DNA from: Bradyrhizobium viridifuturi
GTDB lineage: Bacteria > Pseudomonadota > Alphaproteobacteria > Rhizobiales > Xanthobacteraceae
Length of the DNA stretch: 64,000 nt
Reading direction: 5' to 3'
Assembly (NCBI RefSeq): GCF_001238275.1
Contig: NZ_LGTB01000017.1
Coordinates: 1 to 64,000, forward strand
Shown: piece by piece, positions 37,762-45,385 of the stretch
Position numbering within the stretch: the first letter of the stretch is position 1
Layout of the letters: the number at the start of each line of letters is the position of its first letter
Notes under the pieces: generated by a model
The model's database searches: none
The model's input: only the letters and a program-made list of their open reading frames with translations
What the model was told of the DNA's origin: nothing
Program-made: the position numbers and the translations under genes

Positions 37762-38292
37762 CTAGGGCAATTTGTCATACCCCTCCGCCAAGCCGTTCAG
37801 GCTGAGCGGAAAGCCGATGCCCTCTTCCGGGGTCTCGAAGATGATGAAGGTCGCGGTCTTGGCGTTCTTGAGCTGGCCGAGCAGCTTGTCGTCCATCACG
37901 ACCTCGGCGACGCAGCCATTGGGCAGGCAGCGGACGAAGCCGGCGCGGCCGACATCCTGATTGTCGAGTTTCAGGCCGAGGCCGGAGGGCAACAGCACGC
38001 CGAGCGGGGCGACCACGCGCATCAGGCGGCTCTTCTGGTCGGCGGTCTTGAGCACGATCACGGTCAGGCCGGCATTGGAGCGGTCTTCCGCTACCACGCT
38101 CTGGATCAGTGCGCATTGCTCGGCCTGGGCGCCCGGCGGGGTGTCGCAGCGGATCTGCCAGTCGCCATGGACCGAGCGCACCGCGCCCTGCGCGTTTGCC
38201 GCCTGGGTCAGGCCGAGCGAAAATGCGGCCGCCAAGAGGGCGCCGAGCCAGCGCGGCAGCGCCCGTCCTGCCTGAATGTTCGAAGCGCCCAT
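37762..38292 (-). CDS. Invasion-associated locus B (IalB)-family periplasmic protein
   Basis: A 176-residue exported protein of the IalB family. The signal peptide is ALLAAAFSLGLTQAANA. The mature part opens VRSVHGDWQIRCDTPPGAQA, with four conserved Cys (CDTPPG, CALIQ, VRCLPNGC). Despite the name, these proteins are widespread in non-pathogenic alphaproteobacteria, where their role is not known. ATG 38292 starts the signal peptide; a longer frame upstream has no protein character. It is convergent with the TlpA-like gene and divergent from coxB across a long non-coding stretch. Confidence 0.85.
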   Translation of the reverse strand: MGASNIQAGRALPRWLGALLAAAFSLGLTQAANAQGAVRSVHGDWQIRCDTPPGAQAEQCALIQSVVAEDRSNAGLTVIVLKTADQKSRLMRVVAPLGVLLPSGLGLKLDNQDVGRAGFVRCLPNGCVAEVVMDDKLLGQLKNAKTATFIIFETPEEGIGFPLSLNGLAEGYDKLP

Positions 38293-38775
38293 CCGGGTCG
38301 ATCCTCTAGAATGTTGGGTCCGGCCGTTCCGGCCGCCGGTAGCACGCAACAGCCGACTGATACCGCAATGACGGCGCCTTGAAGGCGATCTTGAAGCCAT
38401 TCCAGCGCCGGATTGGGGCAGCCCGCAGCGAATCAGGTTCCTGTGGGCTACCGTGTCTGTGGGTACATCCGGCAATCCCCCTGTCAACTGCATGCGGCGA
38501 CGTTTCGGCGACTTTCGCTTGATTCTGCGGGAAAAATCGCAAGCGGCAGCTTCATCGCAGGCGCATGGCTTTCGGCCCTACTACTGCATTGCGAGCGCCT
38601 GAGAATTATGGTTTGAGAGGCTGGATTTCGACGCGTTCTAGCGATCTGGCTCCCGTACCCACCTTGACTCAGAGACGGGTATGTCCGGAAGGCCGTTTGT
38701 CAGGGCGGATCGTGCTGCATTTCCGGCCACATGCCGGAGGTGCTTTGGGGAATAATGCAAGGGAGCGCGAGCGGC
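38293..38775. other. Non-coding interval upstream of the oxidase operon
   Basis: About 480 bases between divergent genes. It should hold the promoters of the IalB gene and of coxB. No convincing -35/-10 pair, palindrome or small gene was found; open frames here lack protein character. Confidence 0.5.
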
Positions 38776-39615
38776 ATGAAGATGTCGATTGGCCGGTTGG
38801 GCAGGCAATTGCTGGGGTTGGCGGTAGCGGGTGTGGCGTCTGTCGCCGCGGGATCGGCCTTCGCCGAAATGGGGCAGCCGGCGCCGTGGGAGCACACGCT
38901 GCAGGAAGCCGCGACCCCGGTGATGGAAAACATCATCTGGTTTCATAACTTCTTGCTGGTGCTGATCACCGTCATCACGCTGTTCGTGCTGGCGTTGCTG
39001 GTCATCGTGGTGGTGAAGTTCAACGCCCGCGCCAACCCGGTCCCCTCCAAGACCACCCACAACACCCTGATCGAAGTGGCCTGGACGCTGATCCCGGTCC
39101 TGATCCTGGTCGGCATCGCGGTGCCGTCGTTCCGCCTGCTGTTCCTGGAGCTCGACGTGCCGAAGCCGGACCTCACCGTGAAGGTCACCGGCAAGCAGTG
39201 GTATTGGTCCTACGCCTACCCGGATAACGGCAAGTTCGAATTCGACTCGCTGCTCGACAAGGACAAGCAGCCCCGTTTGCTCGGCGTCGACAACGAGATG
39301 GTGGTCCCGGTCAACAAGGTGGTGCGGATCCAGACCACCGGCGCCGACGTGATCCACTCGTTTGCGGTGCCCGCGTTCGGCGTGAAGATCGACTCGGTCC
39401 CCGGCCGCCTCAACGAGAGCTGGTTCAAGGCCACCAAGACCGGCGTGTTCTACGGCCAGTGCTCGGAACTGTGCGGCAAGGACCACGCCTTCATGCCGAT
39501 CGCGGTCCGGGTCGTCAGCGACCAGGAATTCGCGACCTGGGTTGAAGGGGCGAAGAAGAAGTTTGCGACCAACCCGGCGAATTCCTACGCCTCGGCTGGT
39601 CAGGCGGCGCAGTAG
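38776..39615 (+). CDS. ctaC: Cytochrome c oxidase subunit II
   Basis: The CuA-bearing subunit of the aa3 terminal oxidase, 279 residues. A signal peptide (LGLAVAGVASVAAGSAFA) is followed by two membrane helices and a periplasmic cupredoxin domain. The CuA site is complete: His in IHSFAVPAFG and the C-x-E-x-x-x-C-x-x-x-H-x-x-M set in CSELCGKDHAFM. The aromatic patch KQWYWSY, which takes electrons from cytochrome c, is present. ATG 38776 directly precedes the signal peptide. It is the first gene of the oxidase operon. Confidence 0.96.
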   Translation: MKMSIGRLGRQLLGLAVAGVASVAAGSAFAEMGQPAPWEHTLQEAATPVMENIIWFHNFLLVLITVITLFVLALLVIVVVKFNARANPVPSKTTHNTLIEVAWTLIPVLILVGIAVPSFRLLFLELDVPKPDLTVKVTGKQWYWSYAYPDNGKFEFDSLLDKDKQPRLLGVDNEMVVPVNKVVRIQTTGADVIHSFAVPAFGVKIDSVPGRLNESWFKATKTGVFYGQCSELCGKDHAFMPIAVRVVSDQEFATWVEGAKKKFATNPANSYASAGQAAQ

Positions 39616-39697
39616 GCCGAGCGGCTTATTGCGGCGGATGGAATAAGGGCGACGGGACCGCGAGGTCCGAGAGGGACTGCAAGGCAGGATTTTGAAC

Positions 39698-41314
39698 ATG
39701 GCGACAGGCGCAGCGACACACGACGATCACGCCCATGATGATCACGCCCACCATCCGACCGGATGGCGGCGCTATCTCTACTCCACGAACCACAAGGACA
39801 TCGGTACGATGTACCTGGTCTTTGCGGTGATCGCGGGCGTCATCGGCGCGGCGATGTCGATCGCGATCCGTGCCGAGTTGATGTACCCGGGCGTCCAGAT
39901 ATTCCACGAAACGCACACTTATAACGTGTTCGTGACCTCGCACGGTCTGATCATGATCTTCTTCATGGTCATGCCGGCGATGATCGGCGGGTTCGGCAAC
40001 TGGATGGTGCCGCTGATGATCGGCGCGCCGGACATGGCGTTCCCGCGCATGAACAACATCTCGTTCTGGCTGCTGCCGGCCTCGTTCGCGCTGCTGCTGC
40101 TCTCCACCTTCGTCGAGGGTGAGCCGGGCGCCAACGGCGTCGGTGCGGGCTGGACCATGTACGCGCCGCTGTCGACCTCGGGCCATCCCGGTCCGGCGGT
40201 CGATTTCGCGATCCTGTCGCTGCATCTCGCCGGTGCATCGTCGATCCTCGGCGCCATCAACTTCATCACTACGATCTTCAACATGCGCGCGCCGGGCATG
40301 ACCCTGCACAAGATGCCGCTGTTCGTGTGGTCGATCCTGGTGACCGTGTTCCTGCTGCTGTTGTCGCTGCCGGTGCTCGCCGGTGCGATCACCATGCTGC
40401 TGACCGACCGCAATTTCGGCACCACCTTCTTTGCGGCTGACGGCGGCGGCGACCCCGTGCTGTTCCAGCACCTGTTCTGGTTCTTCGGCCACCCCGAAGT
40501 GTACATCCTGATCTTGCCCGCCTTCGGCATGGTCAGCCAGATCGTCTCGACCTTCTCGCGCAAGCCCGTGTTCGGCTATCTCGGCATGGCCTACGCCATG
40601 GTCGCGATCGGCGGCATCGGCTTCGTGGTGTGGGCGCACCACATGTACACCGTCGGCATGTCTTCGGCGACGCAGGCCTATTTCGTCGCCGCCACGATGG
40701 TGATCGCGGTGCCGACCGGCGTGAAGATCTTCTCCTGGATCGCCACGATGTGGGGCGGCTCGATCGAGTTCAAGGCGCCGATGATCTGGGCTGTCGGCTT
40801 CATCTTCCTGTTCACCGTCGGCGGCGTCACCGGCGTGGTGCTGGCCAATGCCGGCGTCGACCGCGTGCTGCAGGACACCTATTACGTGGTGGCGCACTTC
40901 CACTACGTGCTGTCGCTCGGCGCCGTCTTCGGCATCTTCGCCGGCTGGTACTACTGGTTCCCGAAGATGTTCGGCTACATGTACTCGGAGAAGATCGCCA
41001 AGGCGCACTTCTGGTTCACCTTCGTCGGCGTCAACCTGGTGTTCTTCCCGCAGCACTTCCTCGGACTGTCGGGCATGCCGCGCCGCTATGTCGACTATCC
41101 GGATGCGTTCGCCGGCTGGAACCTGATCTCCTCCTGGGGCTCCTACATCTCCGGCTTCGGCGTCCTGATCTTCATCTACGGCGTGATCGATGCCTTCGTC
41201 CGCAAGGAGCAGGCCGCGAACAATCCGTGGGGTGCGGGTGCCACCACGCTGGAGTGGACGCTGACCTCGCCGCCGCCTTTCCACCAGTTCGAAGTGCTGC
41301 CCCGCGTGCAGTAA
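39698..41314 (+). CDS. ctaD: Cytochrome c oxidase subunit I
   Basis: The haem-copper core subunit (538 residues from ATG 39698; TTG 39692 is also in frame). Twelve membrane helices carry the haem a and a3/CuB ligands: His in TSHGLIMIFF, the His-Tyr pair in FGHPEVYILILPAFG, WAHHMYTVG, and HFHYVLSLG. The Glu of GHPEV (D-channel) and the Lys of PTGVKIFSW (K-channel) are present, so it is a type A1 aa3 oxidase. A His/Asp-rich N-terminus (HDDHAHDDHAHH) may bind metal. A strong hairpin follows before ctaB. Confidence 0.97.
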   Translation: MATGAATHDDHAHDDHAHHPTGWRRYLYSTNHKDIGTMYLVFAVIAGVIGAAMSIAIRAELMYPGVQIFHETHTYNVFVTSHGLIMIFFMVMPAMIGGFGNWMVPLMIGAPDMAFPRMNNISFWLLPASFALLLLSTFVEGEPGANGVGAGWTMYAPLSTSGHPGPAVDFAILSLHLAGASSILGAINFITTIFNMRAPGMTLHKMPLFVWSILVTVFLLLLSLPVLAGAITMLLTDRNFGTTFFAADGGGDPVLFQHLFWFFGHPEVYILILPAFGMVSQIVSTFSRKPVFGYLGMAYAMVAIGGIGFVVWAHHMYTVGMSSATQAYFVAATMVIAVPTGVKIFSWIATMWGGSIEFKAPMIWAVGFIFLFTVGGVTGVVLANAGVDRVLQDTYYVVAHFHYVLSLGAVFGIFAGWYYWFPKMFGYMYSEKIAKAHFWFTFVGVNLVFFPQHFLGLSGMPRRYVDYPDAFAGWNLISSWGSYISGFGVLIFIYGVIDAFVRKEQAANNPWGAGATTLEWTLTSPPPFHQFEVLPRVQ

Positions 41315-41325
41315 GTCCAAGACAA

Positions 41326-41350
41326 CGCGGCGCACCTTGGGTGCGCCGCG
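41326..41350 (+). terminator. Hairpin between ctaD and ctaB
   Basis: CGCGGCGCACC, loop TTG, GGTGCGCCGCG: a perfect 11-bp stem followed by CCTTTACTT. It may reduce read-through so that subunits II and I are made in excess of the assembly factors. Confidence 0.65.
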
Positions 41351-41378
41351 CCTTTACTTAGAGAAGTGAGACCTGATC

Positions 41379-42317
41379 TTGTCGGTTGTCGATCACAACG
41401 CCATCGAACTGCCCCGGATCTCCGAGGCCGAAGTGGGCGACTACATCGCGCTGTTGAAGCCGCGCGTGATGTCGCTGGTGATCTTCACCGCGCTGGTCGG
41501 GCTGATGATCGCGCCGGTGCATGTGCATCCGGTGCTGGCGTTCACCTCGATCCTGTGCATCGCGGTCGGCGCCGGCGCCTCCGGCGCGCTCAACATGGCA
41601 TATGAGAGCGACGTCGACGCCTTGATGTCGCGCACTGCCAACCGGCCGATCCCGCGCGGCCGTATCACCCAGGCCGAGGCGGCTGCGTTCGGCCTGACGC
41701 TCGCCTTCTTCTCGGTGATGACGCTCGGCATCCTGGTCAACTGGGTGGCGGGCGCGCTGCTCGCCTTCACCATCTTCTTCTATGCCGTGGTCTACACGAT
41801 GCTGCTGAAGCGCTGGACCGCGCAGAATATCGTGATCGGCGGCGCCGCTGGCGCGCTGCCGCCGGTGGTGGCGTGGGCCGCCGCGACCGGCTCGCTCTCG
41901 GTCGAGCCGATCCTGCTGTTCCTGATCATCTTCTTTTGGACCCCGCCGCACTTCTGGGCGCTGGCGCTGTTCCGCAGCGACGACTATGCGCGCGCCGGCA
42001 TCCCGATGCTGCCGGTGGTCGCCGGTCCGGACGCCACCCGTCTGCAGATCCTGCTCTACACCATCGTGCTGGTCGCGATCGCGCTGGCGCCCTGGCCGCT
42101 CGGATATTTCGACGCGATCTACGGCGTCACCTCGCTGGTGCTCGGCGCCGGCATGCTGTGGCTCGCCATCGAGGTCTACCGTCGCCGCGAGGGCACGGCT
42201 GCCAACCGCGCCACCCGCCGGCTGTTCACCTTCTCGATCCTTTATCTGTTCGCGCTGTTCGCCGTCCTCCTCGCCGAGGTGGTGGTCCGCGCGATCCTGC
42301 CTGTCTTCATCGGATAG
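41379..42317 (+). CDS. ctaB: Protohaem IX farnesyltransferase (haem O synthase)
   Basis: A UbiA-family prenyltransferase of 312 residues that makes haem O, the precursor of haem A for this oxidase. Nine or so membrane helices are visible. The Asp-rich catalytic loops are NMAYESDVDALMSRTANRPI and the second at FRSDDYARAGIPMLPVV. The start is TTG at 41379 (SVVDHNAIELPRIS...). It follows the ctaD hairpin and precedes the small membrane protein and ctaG. Confidence 0.95.
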   Translation: MSVVDHNAIELPRISEAEVGDYIALLKPRVMSLVIFTALVGLMIAPVHVHPVLAFTSILCIAVGAGASGALNMAYESDVDALMSRTANRPIPRGRITQAEAAAFGLTLAFFSVMTLGILVNWVAGALLAFTIFFYAVVYTMLLKRWTAQNIVIGGAAGALPPVVAWAAATGSLSVEPILLFLIIFFWTPPHFWALALFRSDDYARAGIPMLPVVAGPDATRLQILLYTIVLVAIALAPWPLGYFDAIYGVTSLVLGAGMLWLAIEVYRRREGTAANRATRRLFTFSILYLFALFAVLLAEVVVRAILPVFIG

Positions 42318-42354
42318 GGACGCCGGGGGCAAGATGGGGGCGCACGGGATAGCA

Positions 42355-42519
42355 ATGGACGACAAGAACGAACCAGACGGCATCGTCCTTACCGAGGCGC
42401 AGCTCAAGAGCCGCCGCCAGCGTTCGGTCGCGATTGCGCTCGCGCTCGGCGTCATGGTGGTGCTGTTCTTCGCCGTCACCCTGGTCAAGGGGCCGGCCGT
42501 GCTGGTGCGGCCGCTGTGA
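42355..42519 (+). CDS. Small single-helix protein of the cox operon (CoxF-like)
   Basis: A 54-residue protein with a charged N-terminus (MDDKNEPDGIVLTEAQLKSR) and one membrane helix (VAIALALGVMVVLFFAVTLV). A protein of this size and shape is regularly found between ctaB and ctaG in rhizobia. ATG 42355 is preferred; ATG 42334 would add seven residues. Its stop overlaps the ctaG start (GTGA). Probably an oxidase accessory factor; the function is not proven. Confidence 0.75.
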   Translation: MDDKNEPDGIVLTEAQLKSRRQRSVAIALALGVMVVLFFAVTLVKGPAVLVRPL

Positions 42520-43163
42520 ACGAGATGGCGAACCAGGGTGCACCGCAGGCTCCGCAAGGCGAGGGCGCCAAGGTGACGCGCCGCATGCTGACTCGCGACG
42601 CCATGGTCGCGTCGATCTGCGGCTTCGTCGTGGTGCTGATGGTCGGCGCGTCCTACGCGGCCGTGCCGTTCTACAACTGGTTCTGCCGCACCACCGGCTT
42701 CAACGGCACCACCCAGGTCGCGACCTCGGTGCCGACGGATGCGCCGCTCGAGCGCACCATTGCGGTCAGCTTCGATTCCAACGTCGCGCCGGGCCTGCCC
42801 TGGAAGTTCGAGGCCGAGCAGACCACGGTCGACGTCAAGATCGGCCAGGTCGTCACGGTCTATTACACCGTGACCAACCAGTCGGCGCGCACCACGACCG
42901 GCCAGGCCGCCTACAACGTCGCGCCGCTGACGGTCGGCGCCTATTTCCAGAAGATCAACTGCTTCTGCTTCACCGAACAGACCATGGCGCCGGGCGAGAA
43001 GCGCGAGATGGCCGTGGTGTTCTATGTCGATCCGGCGCTGGCCAAGGACAGCGAGAACGACACGCTGAAGACGATCACTTTGTCCTACACCTTCTTCCCC
43101 GTGCGTGATGCCGCGCCGAAGCCTGTGGCTGCGGGCGAGGCGGAGCAGCGCAAGGGCGGCTAG
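42516..43163 (+). CDS. ctaG: Cytochrome c oxidase assembly protein CtaG (Cox11)
   Basis: The copper chaperone that delivers CuB to subunit I, 215 residues. One N-terminal membrane helix (VASICGFVVVLMVGASYAAV) precedes a periplasmic domain. It ends in the copper-binding CFCF motif (KINCFCFTEQTMAPGEKREM). YNWFCRTTGFNGTTQ near the helix carries the third conserved Cys. The GTG start overlaps the upstream stop by four bases. It is fourth in the operon, before ctaE. Confidence 0.95.
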   Translation: MNEMANQGAPQAPQGEGAKVTRRMLTRDAMVASICGFVVVLMVGASYAAVPFYNWFCRTTGFNGTTQVATSVPTDAPLERTIAVSFDSNVAPGLPWKFEAEQTTVDVKIGQVVTVYYTVTNQSARTTTGQAAYNVAPLTVGAYFQKINCFCFTEQTMAPGEKREMAVVFYVDPALAKDSENDTLKTITLSYTFFPVRDAAPKPVAAGEAEQRKGG

Positions 43164-43209
43164 AGCATGATCCGGAAAAGTGGAGACCGGTTTTCCGAAA
43201 GATCATGCT
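43164..43209. repeat. Palindromic element, family B copy 2
   Basis: AGCATGATCCGGAAAA and TTTTCCGAAAGATCATGCT form a hairpin around GTGGAGACCGG. It sits between ctaG and ctaE within the operon. The GCATGATC ends are shared with the element at 11697-11795, and the sequence is of a type common in Bradyrhizobium intergenic regions. Confidence 0.7.
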
Positions 43210-43269
43210 GATGAGATTGGAATTCTAAGATTAAGACGTGCCTTGCGGCACGCGAATGGAGAGACGGCA

Positions 43270-44166
43270 ATGGCTGAGGCGCAAGTCAAGCATCACGACT
43301 ATCATCTCGTCGACCCGAGCCCGTGGCCGGTGGTCGGCTCGGTCTCGGCCTTCATCATGGCGCTCGGTGCGATCGGCTGGATGCACCACATGTTCTCCGC
43401 TGCCCCGATCGTGTTCGGCGTCGGTACCATCGGCGTGCTCTACACCATGGCGAGCTGGTGGGGCGACGTGATCAAGGAAGCCCAGTACAAGGGCGACCAT
43501 ACCCGCGTGGTGCAGATCAGCCATCGCTACGGCATGATCCTGTTCATCGCCTCCGAGGTGATGTTCTTCGTTGCCTGGTTCTGGGCGTTCTTCAACTCGG
43601 CGCTGTTCCCGGCCGATGCGGTGCACGCCACGCGCGATGCGGTGTTCGGCTGCGGCGCCGGCACGGCGATGGGCGCCTGCTCGGTGCCCGGCACCTGGCC
43701 GCCCCACGGCATCGAGACCTTCGATCCCTGGCATCTGCCGCTGCTCAACACGCTGCTGCTCCTGACCTCGGGCACGACAGTCACCTGGGCGCACCATGCG
43801 CTGCTCGAGAATGACCGCCAGGGCCTCAAGCAGGGCCTGATCCTCACCGTGATCCTCGGCGCCTGCTTCACCTGTGTGCAGGCCTATGAGTACGCCCATG
43901 CGACGTTCTCGTTCGGCGGCAACGTCTATGGCGCGACCTTCTTCATGGCGACCGGGTTCCACGGCTTCCACGTGCTGGTCGGCACCATCTTCCTGCTGGT
44001 CTGCCTGATCCGCGCCTATGCCGGCCACTTCACCCCGAAGCAGCATCTCGGCTTCGAGTTCGCCGCCTGGTACTGGCACTTCGTCGACGTGGTCTGGCTG
44101 TTCCTGTTCATCTGCATCTACGTCTGGGGCCACGGCGCCGAGTCGATGGCGCACGGCGCACACTAA
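43270..44166 (+). CDS. ctaE: Cytochrome c oxidase subunit III
   Basis: The third core subunit of the aa3 oxidase, 298 residues and seven membrane helices. Family landmarks are HHDYHLVDPSPWPVVGSV, SEVMFFVAWFWAFFNSALFP, TSGTTVTWAHHALLE, FHGFHVLVGTIFL and WYWHFVDVVWLFLF. Subunit III stabilises the oxidase and shapes proton entry. ATG 43270 follows GGAGA. A family B palindrome lies upstream and a strong terminator downstream. Confidence 0.96.
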   Translation: MAEAQVKHHDYHLVDPSPWPVVGSVSAFIMALGAIGWMHHMFSAAPIVFGVGTIGVLYTMASWWGDVIKEAQYKGDHTRVVQISHRYGMILFIASEVMFFVAWFWAFFNSALFPADAVHATRDAVFGCGAGTAMGACSVPGTWPPHGIETFDPWHLPLLNTLLLLTSGTTVTWAHHALLENDRQGLKQGLILTVILGACFTCVQAYEYAHATFSFGGNVYGATFFMATGFHGFHVLVGTIFLLVCLIRAYAGHFTPKQHLGFEFAAWYWHFVDVVWLFLFICIYVWGHGAESMAHGAH

Positions 44167-44186
44167 CTTCGCTGACGTGCTAAGAG

Positions 44187-44212
44187 GGGGCGGCCTGATG
44201 GCCGCCCCTTTT
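44187..44212 (+). terminator. Intrinsic terminator after ctaE
   Basis: GGGGCGGCC, loop TGAT, GGCCGCCCC, then TTTTGCTTTT: a 9-bp GC stem with a U-rich tail, 20 bases after the ctaE stop. It separates the oxidase genes from DUF983-surf1. Confidence 0.88.
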
Positions 44213-44230
44213 GCTTTTGATAGAGAGCCG

Positions 44231-44617
44231 ATGACCGATACCCCGCCCACAGTGACCGAGAGCGCGATCCGCGGCATCGCCTGCCGCTGTCCCCGCTGCG
44301 GCAAGGGCAAGCTCTATTCCGGCTTCCTGACGCTGGCGCCGCGATGCGAGGCCTGCGGCCTCGACTACGCCTTCATCGATGCCGGTGACGGGCCGGCGAT
44401 CTTCATCATCATGCTGGCCGGCGCCATCGTGGTCGCGGCGGCGCTGATCGTCGAGGTGAAGTACCAGCCGCCATTCTGGGTTCACGCCGCGCTGTGGCTG
44501 CCATTGATCCTGTTGACCACGATCCTGCCGCTGCGCTCGATGAAGGCGCTTTTGATCGCGCTGCAATTCCACCACAAGGCCGCCGAAGGCCAACTGATCG
44601 AGCGCGACCCGAAATGA
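44231..44617 (+). CDS. DUF983-family protein
   Basis: A 128-residue protein with an N-terminal zinc-ribbon-like motif (CRCPRCGKGKLYSGFLTLAP then RCEACGLDY) and two membrane helices (IFIIMLAGAIVVAAALIVEV; WLPLILLTTILPLRSMKALL). DUF983 proteins are regularly linked to cytochrome oxidase genes in alphaproteobacteria, probably in assembly, but the role is unproven. ATG 44231 is chosen because an earlier ATG (44198) lies inside the terminator. Its stop overlaps the surf1 start (ATGA). Confidence 0.87.
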   Translation: MTDTPPTVTESAIRGIACRCPRCGKGKLYSGFLTLAPRCEACGLDYAFIDAGDGPAIFIIMLAGAIVVAAALIVEVKYQPPFWVHAALWLPLILLTTILPLRSMKALLIALQFHHKAAEGQLIERDPK

Positions 44618-45375
44618 ATGATGTCTCTACGCGCCGGCCGAGCGCGGCCGGCTTCGGCATTTTCACCTTGATCCTGATCGCGGTGTTCATCGCGCTCGGC
44701 GTCTGGCAATTGCAGCGCCGGGTCGAGAAGCATGCGCTGATCGCCGCGCTCGACACCCGGCTTGCTGCGCCGACCGAGGCGCTGCCGCCGCCATCGGCGT
44801 GGCCGACGGTGACCTCCGCGAAGGATGAATTCCGCCGCGTCACGCTGATCGCGACCTACGCGAAGCAGCCCGACGCGATGGTCTTCAGCTCCGGCTCCGC
44901 GGTGCGCGACGACATTTCGGGACCCGGCACTTGGGCATTCCTGCCGGCCAAGCTCGCCAGCGGCGAAACCGTGGTGATCAATACCGGCTTCGTCCAGAAC
45001 ACGATGCAGGACCGCGCCTTCGAGGATCGCGTCACCGGCCGCCTCGTCACCGGCGCGCCGGTCGAACTCACCGGCTATATCCGCTATCCCGAGCCGCCAG
45101 GCCGGCTGACGCCGAAAGAGGATCCGGTGAAGCGGCTGTGGTTCGTGCGCGACCATCGCGCGATGGCGCAGGCGCTCGGCTGGGGAGAGGTCGCACCGTT
45201 CTATATCGACCTCGAGTCGCCGGTGCCCGACAGCGGCACGCCGAAGCCGGGGGCGCTGAAGGTGCATCTCAAGGACGACCACATGCAATACGCCATCACC
45301 TGGTTCTCGCTGGCGGCGGCGGTCACGATCGCGTTCGGCCTGTGGTGGCGCGGCCAGCGCCGCCGCGCGGGCTGA
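44614..45375 (+). CDS. surf1: SURF1-family oxidase assembly protein
   Basis: A 253-residue inner-membrane protein with the SURF1 layout: an N-terminal helix (GIFTLILIAVFIALGVWQLQ), a periplasmic domain, and a C-terminal helix (WFSLAAAVTIAFGLWW). SURF1 proteins help insert haem a into subunit I. Conserved points include GVWQLQRRVEK near the first helix and YAITWFSLA at the second. The start overlaps the DUF983 stop by four bases. It ends ten bases before the convergent RND gene. Confidence 0.92.
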   Translation: MNDVSTRRPSAAGFGIFTLILIAVFIALGVWQLQRRVEKHALIAALDTRLAAPTEALPPPSAWPTVTSAKDEFRRVTLIATYAKQPDAMVFSSGSAVRDDISGPGTWAFLPAKLASGETVVINTGFVQNTMQDRAFEDRVTGRLVTGAPVELTGYIRYPEPPGRLTPKEDPVKRLWFVRDHRAMAQALGWGEVAPFYIDLESPVPDSGTPKPGALKVHLKDDHMQYAITWFSLAAAVTIAFGLWWRGQRRRAG

Positions 45376-45385
45376 GACGAGCAGG

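Noticed and set aside
39626..41335. Long open frame (569 codons) opposite ctaD
   Set aside because: It is the mirror of a certain gene. Its protein is Arg/His/Asp-rich with no hydrophobic pattern or motif, a usual by-product of GC-rich coding.
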